DNA of 64,000 bases from Defluviicoccus sp. (GCA_029624735.1 JARSSM010000020.1:1-64000); one strand, 5' to 3'; positions 9,732 through 18,931 are shown, counted from the first letter of the stretch. The notes: generated by a model from the letters alone, not told the origin. Numbers and translations are program-made.

Positions 9732-9850
9732 TGCAGCGACCCAATCGGGCGATTCACGCCCGAGCAACGTTGTCGCTGCACAACATATTGAGTCGCGTGC
9801 ACTTTCGGCACGAACAGGATGTAGGCTCTGTTTATGCCAGTGCACTAGGC
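9732..9850 (+). repeat. Double-hairpin dispersed repeat, copy A
   Basis: 119 bases matching 32164-32282 without gaps (12 differences by eye, about 90 percent identity). The left half has a 9-bp outer stem TGCAGCGAC (9732-9740) / GTCGCTGCA (9772-9780) enclosing the hairpin CGGGCG-ATTCA-CGCCCG (9746-9762). The right half is a second imperfect stem from TGCACT...GGCACGAACAG to CTGTTTATGCC...AGTGCA (about 9799-9844). It sits between the convergent 3' ends of a lipoprotein gene and a minus-strand hypothetical gene, whose stop codon (9845-9847) falls inside it. Confidence 0.88.
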
Positions 9851-10252
9851 TGCGATCGACTTCCGCACCGGCCGTTCGGTTTCGCTGCTGCTGTCACGCA
9901 CCGCTGCCACATGGCCCAAGGCCGCATCGCCGCGATACAGGGACTCGGCGCTGAGATCGGCCGGGCTCAGGCGATGGCGGTCATCCACAGCGCCGTGGCG
10001 CCCGCCCATTGCAGCCGCCGTCTGCAGTTCCGCGAGCTGGCTCCGCCGCCACCCAAAAGCCGGGCCGACCAGCGACAGAGCAATCCGCCCCACGAACGAG
10101 AGCAGATCGAATACCGACCGGCGAATGGCCGCGCCCTGCTCGCGGCGGGCGTCAGCGACCAACGCCTCAACCGAAACCGGACGCTCGTCGTCCAGCCGCA
10201 CCATACGCGGTGCCGCTGGCACGCGCCGGCTCAACCTCGTTGCTTCTGTCAT
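9845..10252 (-). CDS. Hypothetical protein, 135 residues
   Basis: Open frame on the minus strand. The ATG at 10252 is preferred over a GTG five codons earlier. The sequence has a basic N-terminus (TRLSRRVPAAPRMVRLDDERPV), one amphipathic to hydrophobic segment (IRRSVFDLLSFVGRIALSLVGPAFG, about residues 43-68) and a hydrophilic tail. I recognise no family. Support is an uninterrupted frame in an otherwise unassigned stretch. Its stop codon lies inside repeat copy A, so the C-terminus may have been set by that repeat. It could be a non-coding frame. Confidence 0.45.
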   Translation of the reverse strand: MTEATRLSRRVPAAPRMVRLDDERPVSVEALVADARREQGAAIRRSVFDLLSFVGRIALSLVGPAFGWRRSQLAELQTAAAMGGRHGAVDDRHRLSPADLSAESLYRGDAALGHVAAVRDSSSETERPVRKSIAA

Positions 10253-10483
10253 GATCCTTGCTCGCACCTGCGGTGCACGCGTCTTCGCGACCTTTGCCCG
10301 ACGAATCGCACAACCGCTCGATAAATGATTATGGGGACACTATCTTTATAATGCAATAACGCATCTGCTGCGTTGCAGCATACCGCATCCGCGAATGACG
10401 CATACCGATATTAAGCTTATGGAGATTTTTGGGAGACACTCACCGCCTGTCTGTGGGCCTGTCGCTGGCCCCGCGGCGGTCCG

Positions 10484-12346
10484 ATGAGCGGGCGCCACGC
10501 CCATCCTTCTGCTGCCGGCGCACCTGGCGCGAGGGTCCTGGACTTGCGCCGATGGCTGCGCGCCCATCGCTTGGCCGGGCTGATCGTGCCGCATGCGGAC
10601 GAGCATCAAAGCGAGTTCATTCCCGCCTGCGCCGAGCGGCTGCGCTGGCTCACCGGCTTTTCCGGCTCGGCCGGGACGGCGGTGATCCTCGCCGAGCACG
10701 CGGCCCTGTTCGTTGACGGCCGCTATACGGTTCAGGCCACCGCTGAGGTCGACCCCGGCTTGTTCGAGATCCACCACAGCATCACGCAGCCGCTCTGCCA
10801 TTGGCTGGAGGCGCACCTGCCGCCGCGCGGCCGGCTCGGCTACGATCCCTGGCTGCATACTGAGCGCCAGGTAAAGGCTCTCGAGGAAGCCTGCGCGCGT
10901 GCGAGTGGCCGCGCCGCTGCGGTTGCCGTCAATCCGCTGGACACCTTATGGACGGACCGGCCGCCGGCGCCGATGGCGGCGATCGACGTCCTTGGCGATG
11001 CAGAGACCGGGCAGAGTGCGCTCGACAAACGGACTCACATCGCGGCAAGCCTGCGCCAGGCTGGCGAGGATGCGGCGATTTTGAATGCGCCCGACTCGAT
11101 CGCGTGGCTCCTCAACATCCGCGGCGGCGATGTCAGCTACACGCCTGTGGCACTGGCATTCGCCATCCTCCATGCCGATGGTGCGGTCGCGCTGTTCGTC
11201 GATCCGCGAAAACTGACGCCTGCCGCGGAGCGCCATCTCGGTGCCGGCGTCGCAGTCGAACCACCGGCGGCGCTGACCGCGGCGCTCGATCGCCTCGGTG
11301 CAAACCGCAAGACTGTCCGGATCGATCCCGACGGCACTCCGTTCGCGATCGTCCGTCGCCTGCGCCAGGCCGGCGCACGCCTGAGCATTGGTGCGGACCC
11401 GTGCGCCCTGCCGAAGGCGATCAAGAACGCCGTCGAGCAGGCCGGCATTCGCAGCGCGCACGTGCGCGATGGTGCTGCACTGACCCGCTTTCTCGCCTGG
11501 CTCGACGGCCGGGCGGCCACGGGCGGCCTCGATGAGGTGACGGCGGCCGAGCGCCTTGCCGCCTTTCGCGCCGCCGACAGCCGCTATCGCGGCCCGAGCT
11601 TCCCCACCATTTCTGCCGCCGGCCCGCACGGGGCGATCGTCCATTATCGGCCCACCGCCGCAAGCAACCGCCGGCTGGCGCTGGGCACGCTCTATCTCGT
11701 CGATTCCGGCGGTCAGTATCGCGACGGCACGACCGACGTGACGCGCACGGTCGCAATCGGCAACCCCAGCGCCGACATGCGCCGGCACTTCACGCTCGTG
11801 CTCAAGGGCCATATCGCGCTGGCGACGGTCCGCTTTCCGAAGGGCACCACCGGGGCTCAGCTTGATGCGCTCGCCCGTCACGCGCTGTGGCAGCAGGGCC
11901 TCGACTATGACCACGGCACGGGCCACGGGGTCGGCTGCTATTTAGGCGTCCACGAAGGACCGCAACGCATCTCGAAGCTGCCGAATAGCGCTGCCCTGGC
12001 AGCCGGCATGGTCGTCTCGAATGAGCCGGGCTATTACCGCCGGGACAGCTATGGCATTCGCATCGAAAACTTGGTGCTGGTGCAGCCCGCACTGGCGCCG
12101 GCGGGTGCCGAGCTTGAGTTGCTGGCGTTCGAAACGCTCACTCTGGCCCCGATCGACCGTGCATTGATCGACCCGGCGCTGCTCTCGTCCGCCGAGATTG
12201 CCTGGCTCGACGCCTACCATGCGCGTGTCGCGAAGGTCCTGACGCCGCTGCTCGATGCCGCCACAGCCGATTGGCTGCGCGCGGCAACACGCCCGCTGGC
12301 ACCTGAGCGGCAGGAACGTCTCAGCGTCGGCGGCCGGAATGGATGA
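10484..12346 (+). CDS. Xaa-Pro aminopeptidase, M24B (PepP-type, long form)
   Basis: 620 residues, the long three-domain form. A creatinase-type N domain (about residues 18-155, LRRWLRAHRLAGLIVPHADEHQSEF) and a second related domain (about 165-310) precede the pita-bread catalytic domain. Metal ligands of M24 peptidases are visible: two aspartates in DSGGQYRDGTTDVTRT, His in GTGHGVG, Glu in NEPGYY and Glu in GIRIEN. It removes N-terminal residues preceding proline, in the cytosol. A region of about 230 bases upstream holds the promoter and a small inverted repeat, AACGCA-N5-TGCGTT, near 10360. Confidence 0.93.
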   Translation: MSGRHAHPSAAGAPGARVLDLRRWLRAHRLAGLIVPHADEHQSEFIPACAERLRWLTGFSGSAGTAVILAEHAALFVDGRYTVQATAEVDPGLFEIHHSITQPLCHWLEAHLPPRGRLGYDPWLHTERQVKALEEACARASGRAAAVAVNPLDTLWTDRPPAPMAAIDVLGDAETGQSALDKRTHIAASLRQAGEDAAILNAPDSIAWLLNIRGGDVSYTPVALAFAILHADGAVALFVDPRKLTPAAERHLGAGVAVEPPAALTAALDRLGANRKTVRIDPDGTPFAIVRRLRQAGARLSIGADPCALPKAIKNAVEQAGIRSAHVRDGAALTRFLAWLDGRAATGGLDEVTAAERLAAFRAADSRYRGPSFPTISAAGPHGAIVHYRPTAASNRRLALGTLYLVDSGGQYRDGTTDVTRTVAIGNPSADMRRHFTLVLKGHIALATVRFPKGTTGAQLDALARHALWQQGLDYDHGTGHGVGCYLGVHEGPQRISKLPNSAALAAGMVVSNEPGYYRRDSYGIRIENLVLVQPALAPAGAELELLAFETLTLAPIDRALIDPALLSSAEIAWLDAYHARVAKVLTPLLDAATADWLRAATRPLAPERQERLSVGGRNG

Positions 12347-12494
12347 CCGCGGGACGGCCGCCCGGCCGGACCAGCTTCAGGTTGACCAGATTGATCGCCA
12401 TGATCGCCTCGCCTTGTCGGGGTCTGTACGAACGCGCAGGCGGGCCGCGGCTCGCCTCAACGCAACCGTGCTTTAGCCGAGAAGCGTGCATCCA

Positions 12495-12536
12495 GGGCGT
12501 TAAGATTTCGTGATCGGGCGTTACGGTTTCGTGATC
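12495..12536 (+). repeat. Tandem duplication of a 21-bp unit
   Basis: Two adjacent 21-base copies (12495-12515 and 12516-12536) that begin GGGCGTTA and end TTTCGTGATC, differing at two positions. They lie between the convergent 3' ends of the aminopeptidase gene and the MscS gene. The unit contains TTCGTGATC, but no known binding site is recognised. Confidence 0.8.
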
Positions 12537-12560
12537 GCGCGTGACCCGGTCGGCCTGGCT

Positions 12561-15251
12561 TCAGTCGTCGCGCTCGGTGCGCGCGAGCGCGTCTGTGGTG
12601 GGAAAGCGTGCGCCGGCCACGCCAGCCGAGCCGGGCCGATCGGGTGCGGCCGGCGCCGGCGTAACGGCTGCTGCCGGTGTGGAAGGTGCCGGAGGAGGTG
12701 CTTGGGGAGGCGCTGGCGGAGGTGCCGGAGGCGGTGCGGGCGGGGACGGTGGCGGCGGAGGTGGGCGCAGCGTCGCCTCGATGTCCTTGATCTGCGCAAA
12801 ATGCACGACCTGCTGAGGGAAGGGGAAAACGATTCCCTCGCGGCGGAAGGCGGCATCGATGGCAAAGCGGAGCTCGCTCGAAACCGTCATCCGTGTCTCG
12901 ATGTTGCGCAGGAACGCGTACAGCGTGAAGTCGAGTGAGCTGGCGCCAAAGTCGGTGAAAACGACGCTCGGCCGCGGCCACTTGACGATCTCCGGGTGGG
13001 CTTCGGCGCACTTCAGCAGCACGTCGCGGACCTTGGCGGCGTCGGACTCGTAGTCGACACCGACCTTGATCTCCAGCCGTCCGAGCTTGTTGCGGTGGGT
13101 CCAGTTGACCAGTACGCCGGAAATGACTTCCGAGTTCGGCACGATCAGCTCGGCGCGGTCGAAGGTCTCGATTTCGGTCGCACGGACGCTGATCCGCCGC
13201 ACCGTTCCCTGCTGGGAGCCGATCACCACCCAGTCGCCGACCTTGAGCGGCCGCTCGACGAGAAGGATCAGGCCGGAAACGAAGTTGTTGACGATGTTCT
13301 GCAGGCCGAAGCCGATGCCGACCGAGAGTGCACCGGCGACGATCGCAAGGTTGGAAAGTTGAAGGCCTAGAACGCCGGTCGCGAGGATCAGGCCGATCGC
13401 GACGCCCAAGTAGGAAACGCCGGTGCCAATCGAGTTACGGACGCCGAGATCGATGTTCGTTTGCGGGAGGACACGCTTGGTGAGTGTGTTGCGGATGGCC
13501 CGCGTGACCAGCATCGTCGCTACGAACACCAAAATCGCCAATGCGATGTCGGCAAGCGAAATCGTGACGCCGCCGATGGTGAAGCCAGAGATGATGTGGC
13601 CAAACCAGCGCGACATCTCCTCGCGCGGCAGGCCCAGGCCGGGCGCGATCAGCATGAAAGCGATGAGGAACAGCAGCGGATCGAGAACCGCCCCGGTCCA
13701 GACCCGGATCGCCGTTAACCGGTCCCAGCCCGGAATCCGCGGCAGGCGTTCCGCCGGCAGCGCCTTGACGCCAAGCGCGATCGCTTCCTGGCCAAGGTCG
13801 CGCAAGAGGTACAGTCCGCCGAAGACCAGCGCACTGCGAACGACATTGTCGACGATGTAGAACCCGAGGCGGATATAACCGATCGCCGCCAGGATCACCG
13901 CGACGACGGCGAGAACCGCCACCGTCTCCCGGACGACGCGGGCGACGACGGCTGTCGTCGGCAGCGCCGTCTCGGCGTCGGCACCGGCATCGGTCGCGGG
14001 CGCAGCCGCTTGTTGCCCTCGGCTGCGCTCGTCCGGGGCGGCTGTCTGCTGGCGAGGCTCGAACTGCCAGGCACTGCTGCGGGTCAGGAAGACGATGCCG
14101 ATTGTCTCAAACGCCAGCAGCACGAAGCCGACCGGGATTGCCATTTGCGGATCGATCGGAATGCTGGCGCTGCCAAAGCGGAGAAAGACGTCTATGGCGA
14201 TGATGCCGGTGAGCAGGAGGATGCGCCGGTGGAGCCGCTTCGCCGAGTCCTCGACGATCCGCGTCACCCGCCAGGCCGGCAGCTCCGGCCGCAGAATCGC
14301 TCCGGACAACGCCCGGCTTAACAGCAAGAGCATCAGGCTCACGCACCCAGCCGCAACCACGTCGGCCGGCACGCCGCTGATCATGGCCGGATCAGTCCAC
14401 ACCCGGAGCAAGATGACGAGCAGCAGCCCGGCCGGCACGATCCCCTCGCCGACCGCCGACGCAATGGCGGCGACGAACTTGCGCGCGTAGCTCGGTTGCG
14501 GGTTGGTGGGATCGGGGCCCAACCGCTGCAGTAACAGCCGTCGTGCGAACCATCCGGCCGCGATGGCGACGGCAAGCATGAACGCCCGCCAGTCAAGCCA
14601 GACTTTGGCTTGCTGCTCCGCAGACAGGGCACGAAACCAGTCGACCGGCGCGCGGAGGAGGACGCCCAGTTGACCAAGGAACTTCGGGACGGCGCCGAGC
14701 GCGCGCTCAGCTTGCAGCGGCGACGGATAACGGCGAAGGATGCGGTCGAAGAACGCCTCGCGAAGATTCTGCGTCAGCTCGCTCTGCAACGTCAAAGCCC
14801 GCGTCGTCGTGTACTCGGCCGCCGCGACGCGGGCCTTCTGTGCGGCTAGCACTTCGTTCAAGGCCTTGCGCCGGGCGGCAGCGTCGTCAGGCTCCGGCGG
14901 CGCGTCGGCTGCCGGCGCCGGCCCCAATGTTTCGAGGAGGCGCGTCGTCTCGTCCATACCCTGCCGCGCATGGGCAGCGAGCGAACGTGCCCTCTCGGCA
15001 ATCTGGTCGAGATCGCGGGAGAACGCCGTGAGTGCCTGTGCGTCAACCTGCGGCGTTTTGAGCGCGGCCTCGACACGGTTGAGCGTCCGCTCCCACGCAC
15101 CGATCAGAGCGGAATCGTCGTCCGTCTGCGCTGAGACGTCCGTGCCGAGCGCCGTCAGGAGAAACACGAGCATGCTCAGCGCGAGGGCGGCGGCCACCAC
15201 CCGCCGTGGCCGATTGGACTCTCGCGCCGCAAGAAAAGGCAACACCCTCAT
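12561..15251 (-). CDS. Large mechanosensitive ion channel of the MscS family with DUF3772-like N-terminus
   Basis: 896 residues from the ATG at 15251, which has a good GGGAGGG ribosome site; the frame runs on upstream but overlaps the divergent gene. A signal or first helix (VVAAALALSMLVFLLTALG) is followed by a periplasmic alpha-helical region (about residues 45-210), then about ten membrane helices. The MscS core is near residues 640-850: the pore helix SNLAIVAGALSVGIGFGLQNIVNNFVSGLILL, the beta domain GDWVVIGSQQGTVRRISVRATEIETFD and the vestibule. The C-terminus carries about 40 residues of low-complexity Pro/Ala (PPAPPPAPPQ type) tail. It should release osmolytes on hypo-osmotic shock. 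Confidence 0.9.
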   Translation of the reverse strand: MRVLPFLAARESNRPRRVVAAALALSMLVFLLTALGTDVSAQTDDDSALIGAWERTLNRVEAALKTPQVDAQALTAFSRDLDQIAERARSLAAHARQGMDETTRLLETLGPAPAADAPPEPDDAAARRKALNEVLAAQKARVAAAEYTTTRALTLQSELTQNLREAFFDRILRRYPSPLQAERALGAVPKFLGQLGVLLRAPVDWFRALSAEQQAKVWLDWRAFMLAVAIAAGWFARRLLLQRLGPDPTNPQPSYARKFVAAIASAVGEGIVPAGLLLVILLRVWTDPAMISGVPADVVAAGCVSLMLLLLSRALSGAILRPELPAWRVTRIVEDSAKRLHRRILLLTGIIAIDVFLRFGSASIPIDPQMAIPVGFVLLAFETIGIVFLTRSSAWQFEPRQQTAAPDERSRGQQAAAPATDAGADAETALPTTAVVARVVRETVAVLAVVAVILAAIGYIRLGFYIVDNVVRSALVFGGLYLLRDLGQEAIALGVKALPAERLPRIPGWDRLTAIRVWTGAVLDPLLFLIAFMLIAPGLGLPREEMSRWFGHIISGFTIGGVTISLADIALAILVFVATMLVTRAIRNTLTKRVLPQTNIDLGVRNSIGTGVSYLGVAIGLILATGVLGLQLSNLAIVAGALSVGIGFGLQNIVNNFVSGLILLVERPLKVGDWVVIGSQQGTVRRISVRATEIETFDRAELIVPNSEVISGVLVNWTHRNKLGRLEIKVGVDYESDAAKVRDVLLKCAEAHPEIVKWPRPSVVFTDFGASSLDFTLYAFLRNIETRMTVSSELRFAIDAAFRREGIVFPFPQQVVHFAQIKDIEATLRPPPPPPSPPAPPPAPPPAPPQAPPPAPSTPAAAVTPAPAAPDRPGSAGVAGARFPTTDALARTERDD

Positions 15252-15381
15252 CGCCCTCCCTCTTGCGGCCTTGTGGTTGCCGCGGTCAACTGTAAACTCT
15301 GTCCCTGGCGTTCGTCTTGCCCCTGCCCGCAGCGCTTTCCAAGGGACAAGCAGAGAACCTGGGGATGACAACGAGGTCAGC

Positions 15382-16605
15382 ATGCTCAAGAGCGCAGGCA
15401 GGCCGCCGAAAGGGGGATCGCGTTCCTTGCGGTGGTATCGTCCCGGCTGGGCAGGCACTGTGCTAGCGCTGGCGCTACTTGCCTTTGCGTTCGCTCCCTT
15501 GGCAGCAGCAGAGCCGCCAACGCAAGCCGTTGACAGCGGCTGCCTCGATGCTGTCGCCCCGGTCGATCTCCTGATCTGTTCCGACGCGACCCTGTTGCGC
15601 CTTGCCGGCAAGGTAAACGACGCCTTGCGCGCGCAGAGCGAGCGAGCAGCGGCGGGCAAGCAGGCGGAGCTGATCGCCGGCCAGCAAGTCTGGCTGCGGC
15701 AACGGCTCGACCGCTGCCACGTGCCCGCTACCGGTTCCGCCCTGTCGCTGACGCAGCGCTGGCAGGTGGCGCCCTGCCTTGACACGGTGTACCGCGAACG
15801 GCTGGTTGCACTGGGTGGGCAGGCCGGACCGGCCGTCCCGATGCCGCCGCGCGATTCCGCCTTCATTCACCCGCTCTGTCTCGATGCGCTCCTGGGCGGC
15901 CTTGCCGCCGAGGTCGAAGCCGAAGACGAGACAATCCCCCTTGGCGACTGCACGCTCGGCAATCGCCATGTGCCGGTCAGAACAGCGCCGGACGGCAGCG
16001 TCAGTGCCGAAGGTGCCGTCGCCGGCGTTCCGACCACCATCACCTACCGCCGCATCGGCCATTTGGCGGAAGGGCGCGAGATTTTCATCGTCTGGTCATC
16101 GGCGGGCGAAAGCGGCTCGTTCTCGGTCGTGGCCGAAGTCGCCCTCGAAGGCGCCGGCCAGCACCCGCCGATGCTGCGTGCGAGCGCTCTGGTCGATGGC
16201 GGTGACCGCTGCGACGGTGGCATTGCGGCTGTCCGCCTGGTCGATCCGCGCACGCTCGAGATCGACTTCAACGCGACTGCGGCGGCCTTCCTCGCCGTCG
16301 CCGACGACGACTTTCCAGAGGATATCTACGCCGACGAACTGCTCCCCTGCGCGGAGTGCTGTTTCGGCACTGTCCGCTTCCGCCATGACCTGTCGAGCGG
16401 CGCGCGCACGCTTGTCTCTGGCCGGCTCGAGCGGACCGCGTGGGACGGCGTCGCGACCAGCGATACTGGCGCCGCTGTCCTCGCCTGCGTGCGCGCCGCC
16501 ATAACGGCCATCGCGCCGCAGCTGCCGCACGCATTCAGCGTCGAGGAGATGCGCAAGCTATCACAAAACGTGCAGAAGGCCTGCCCCCTCGGCCCCGGCC
16601 AGTGA
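15382..16605 (+). CDS. Exported protein with LprI/DUF1311-like N-terminal domain
   Basis: 407 residues. A signal peptide (GTVLALALLAFAFAPLAAAE) is followed by an LprI-like domain (about residues 50-150): CLDAVAPVDLLICSD, then LAGKVNDALRAQ, QVWLRQRLDRC and VYRERLVALG, with the paired cysteines typical of this lysozyme-inhibitor-related fold. The C-terminal 250 residues are cysteine-containing and unrecognised (for example LPCAECCFGTVRFRHD). It is divergent from the MscS gene across 130 bases, so both may respond to envelope stress (inference). Start chosen because it gives an immediate signal peptide. Confidence 0.78.
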   Translation: MLKSAGRPPKGGSRSLRWYRPGWAGTVLALALLAFAFAPLAAAEPPTQAVDSGCLDAVAPVDLLICSDATLLRLAGKVNDALRAQSERAAAGKQAELIAGQQVWLRQRLDRCHVPATGSALSLTQRWQVAPCLDTVYRERLVALGGQAGPAVPMPPRDSAFIHPLCLDALLGGLAAEVEAEDETIPLGDCTLGNRHVPVRTAPDGSVSAEGAVAGVPTTITYRRIGHLAEGREIFIVWSSAGESGSFSVVAEVALEGAGQHPPMLRASALVDGGDRCDGGIAAVRLVDPRTLEIDFNATAAAFLAVADDDFPEDIYADELLPCAECCFGTVRFRHDLSSGARTLVSGRLERTAWDGVATSDTGAAVLACVRAAITAIAPQLPHAFSVEEMRKLSQNVQKACPLGPGQ

Positions 16606-16614
16606 CGGCCGGGG
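16593..16614. terminator. GC-rich hairpin over the LprI-like stop codon
   Basis: CCCCGGCC (16593-16600) and GGCCGGGG (16607-16614) with loop AGTGAC form a perfect 8-bp stem that includes the stop codon. It lies between convergent genes (the LprI-like gene and ecm) and could end transcription from either side, although no T-tract is present. Confidence 0.5.
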
Positions 16615-16638
16615 CGAGCACTTGGCCGCGCAGTCGTC

Positions 16639-18645
16639 TCAGGCCGCTTCCTTGGCCGTTTCCTCGACGATGGCGAGGATGTCGTTCATGATCGCGTTAA
16701 GATCGAAATCCTTCGGCGTGTAGACACGCGCCACGCCGTTGGCGACGAGCTTTTCTGCATCTTCCGGCGGGATGATGCCGCCGACGACGACCGGCACGTC
16801 AGCAAGATCGGCCGCCCGCATCCGCTCGATGATCTCGGTGACGAGCGGCAGGTGCGAACCGGACAGGATCGACAGCCCGACGACGTGCACACCCTCATCG
16901 AGGGCGGCGTTGACGATCTGCTCCGGCGTCAGCCGGATGCCCTCATAGACCACCTCGAAGCCAGTATCCCGCGCGCGCAGCGCGATCTGCTCGGCGCCGT
17001 TGGAGTGGCCGTCGAGGCCCGGCTTGCCGACCAGCATCTTGATCCGCCGGCCGAGCTTGTCGGTGACCTCCTTGAGCTTGGTGCGTGCGGTCCGCAGCCC
17101 GGCGTAGTCAGCCGTTACCACGGCCTGGGCGACCCCGGTCGGCGCCCGGTATTCGCCAAAGATGTCGCGCAATGTCTGCGACCATTCGCCGGTGGTGACG
17201 CCGGCGTGCGCGCACGCGATCGAGAGCGGCATGATGTTGCGGCCGTCCTTCGCGGCTGCCGCCAGCTCGGCCAGGGCCTGGCGCACCCGGGCCGCGTCGC
17301 GCTGGCCGCGCCATGCATTCAGAAGCGCGATCTGATCGGCCTCGGCGCGCGGATCGACGGTCATGATGCTGCCCTCGCCGGTTGCGAGGGGCGACGGCTC
17401 GGCTTCAGTGAAGCGGTTGACGCCGACGACGACCTGATCGCCGCTCTCGATGGCGGCGACCCGCTGGGCGTTCGATTCGACCAGGCGCCGCTTCATGTAG
17501 CCGGACTCGACGGCATTCACGGCGCCGCCTAGCTCCTCGATCCGCTGCAGCTCTTCGCGCGCCTGGGCGGCGAGCGCCTCGACCTTGGCGGCAATCACGT
17601 TCGCGCCGTCAAAGATGTCCCCGTACTCGACGAGGTCGGTTTCGAACGCGACCACCTGTTGCAGGCGGATCGACCATTGCTGATCCCACGGCCGCGGCAG
17701 GCCCAGGGCCTCGTTCCACGCCGGCAACTGTACGGCGCGCGCGCGTGCGTTCTTGGACAACACGACGGCCAGCATTTCCAAGAGAATGCGGTAAACGTTG
17801 TTCTCCGGCTGCTGTTCGGTGAGGCCCAAGGAGTTGACTTGCACGCCGTAGCGGAAGCGGCGCAGCTTCGGGTCCTCAACGCCGTAGCGCTTGAGACAGA
17901 TCTCGTCCCACAGCTCGGTGAACGCGCGCATCTTGCACAGCTCGGTGATGAAGCGGATGCCGGCGTTGCAGAAGAAGCTGATGCGTCCGACCACTTCCGG
18001 GAACTCGGCAGGTGGGACCTGGCCCGAGGCCTTGACGGCGTCGAGCACGGCGAGCGCGTTCGCAAGTGCAAACGCGAGCTCCTGTTCCGGCGTCGCGCCC
18101 GCCTCCTGCAGGTGATACGAGCAGACGTTGATCGGGTTCCACTTCGGCACTTCCCGATACGTGTAGGCGACGACGTCGGCGATCAGCCGCATCGAGGGCG
18201 CCGGCGGGAAGATGTAGGTGCCGCGCGAGAGATACTCCTTGATGATGTCGTTCTGCGTCGTCCCGGCGAGCTTCGCCGGCGAGACACCCTGCAGTTCGGC
18301 CGCCGCGATGTAGAGCGAGAGAAGCCATGCCGCCGGCGCGTTGATCGTCATCGAAGTGTTCATGCGGTCGAGCGGAATGCCGTCCAGAAGCGTCCGCATG
18401 TCACCTAAATGGCAGACCGGAACGCCGACCTTGCCGACTTCGCCGCGCGCCAGCACGTGATCGGAGTCGTAGCCGGTCTGCGTTGGCAGATCGAACGCGA
18501 TCGACAGCCCGGTCTGCCCGCGCGCCAAGTTCTTGCGATAAAGAGCGTTGGATTCCTTTGCGGAAGCATAGCCGGAATAGGTCCGGATCAACCACGGTGC
18601 TTCGCGCTTTTTTGCCGGCTTCGCGGCCGCCTCAGTCTCCGCCAT
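16639..18645 (-). CDS. ecm: Ethylmalonyl-CoA mutase (MeaA-type, B12-dependent)
   Basis: 668 residues, the standard length for Ecm/MeaA. It converts (2R)-ethylmalonyl-CoA to (2S)-methylsuccinyl-CoA in the ethylmalonyl-CoA pathway of acetate assimilation. The large TIM-barrel mutase domain starts with LIRTYSGYASAKESNALYRKNLARGQTGLSIAFDLPTQ-type sequence, and the C-terminal adenosylcobalamin domain (about residues 530-660) has the DGHSNG histidine motif and VVGGIIPPEDAEKL. Ribosome site GGAGGAGG precedes the ATG at 18645. It is divergent from ccr. The pathway context (ccr, mcd, adenosyltransferase) separates it from methylmalonyl-CoA mutase. Confidence 0.95.
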   Translation of the reverse strand: MAETEAAAKPAKKREAPWLIRTYSGYASAKESNALYRKNLARGQTGLSIAFDLPTQTGYDSDHVLARGEVGKVGVPVCHLGDMRTLLDGIPLDRMNTSMTINAPAAWLLSLYIAAAELQGVSPAKLAGTTQNDIIKEYLSRGTYIFPPAPSMRLIADVVAYTYREVPKWNPINVCSYHLQEAGATPEQELAFALANALAVLDAVKASGQVPPAEFPEVVGRISFFCNAGIRFITELCKMRAFTELWDEICLKRYGVEDPKLRRFRYGVQVNSLGLTEQQPENNVYRILLEMLAVVLSKNARARAVQLPAWNEALGLPRPWDQQWSIRLQQVVAFETDLVEYGDIFDGANVIAAKVEALAAQAREELQRIEELGGAVNAVESGYMKRRLVESNAQRVAAIESGDQVVVGVNRFTEAEPSPLATGEGSIMTVDPRAEADQIALLNAWRGQRDAARVRQALAELAAAAKDGRNIMPLSIACAHAGVTTGEWSQTLRDIFGEYRAPTGVAQAVVTADYAGLRTARTKLKEVTDKLGRRIKMLVGKPGLDGHSNGAEQIALRARDTGFEVVYEGIRLTPEQIVNAALDEGVHVVGLSILSGSHLPLVTEIIERMRAADLADVPVVVGGIIPPEDAEKLVANGVARVYTPKDFDLNAIMNDILAIVEETAKEAA

Positions 18646-18931
18646 TTTACCTCCTCCCTCGCTTGATCCCGACCCCGCGCAGACGCTTCCTGTCGGTTGA
18701 GAAACCGTCCATCCGCCTCAATGGCAACGCTTGCAGCCTAGCAAATTGTGCGTTGCGAAGAAAGACGCAACAGTCTAAAACGGACGATCGTCTATCTATC
18801 GGCGAACGTTAAATGAAAGCTCGCTTTCCGAGTACGCCGGAAGGAGTTGCGCGGGCTACGGTTGAGCCGGGTGCCGGGGCGAACGCCGCTCCGTGCAAAC
18901 CACAATATAGGGACTCTGGGTTGCGGAGATA
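18646..18931. promoter_or_regulatory. Divergent ecm/ccr promoter region with two inverted repeats
   Basis: 286 bases between the divergent starts of ecm and ccr, clearly more A+T-rich than the genes around 18735-18830. It holds GTTGCG-N8-CGCAAC (18752-18757 and 18766-18771) and a perfect 10-base palindrome GACGATCGTC (18783-18792). Both are plausible operators. TTGC/GCAA half-sites are known from regulators of short-chain acyl-CoA genes such as the ScfR class, but I cannot assign a protein. Confidence 0.5.

Noticed and set aside
12620..12780. G-rich repetitive DNA as a possible mobile or satellite repeat
   Set aside because: It encodes the in-frame Pro/Ala tail of the MscS protein and keeps codon periodicity.
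15252..15866. Upstream extension of the MscS frame
   Set aside because: It would run antisense through the LprI-like gene; the ATG at 15251 has a ribosome site and a leading hydrophobic helix.
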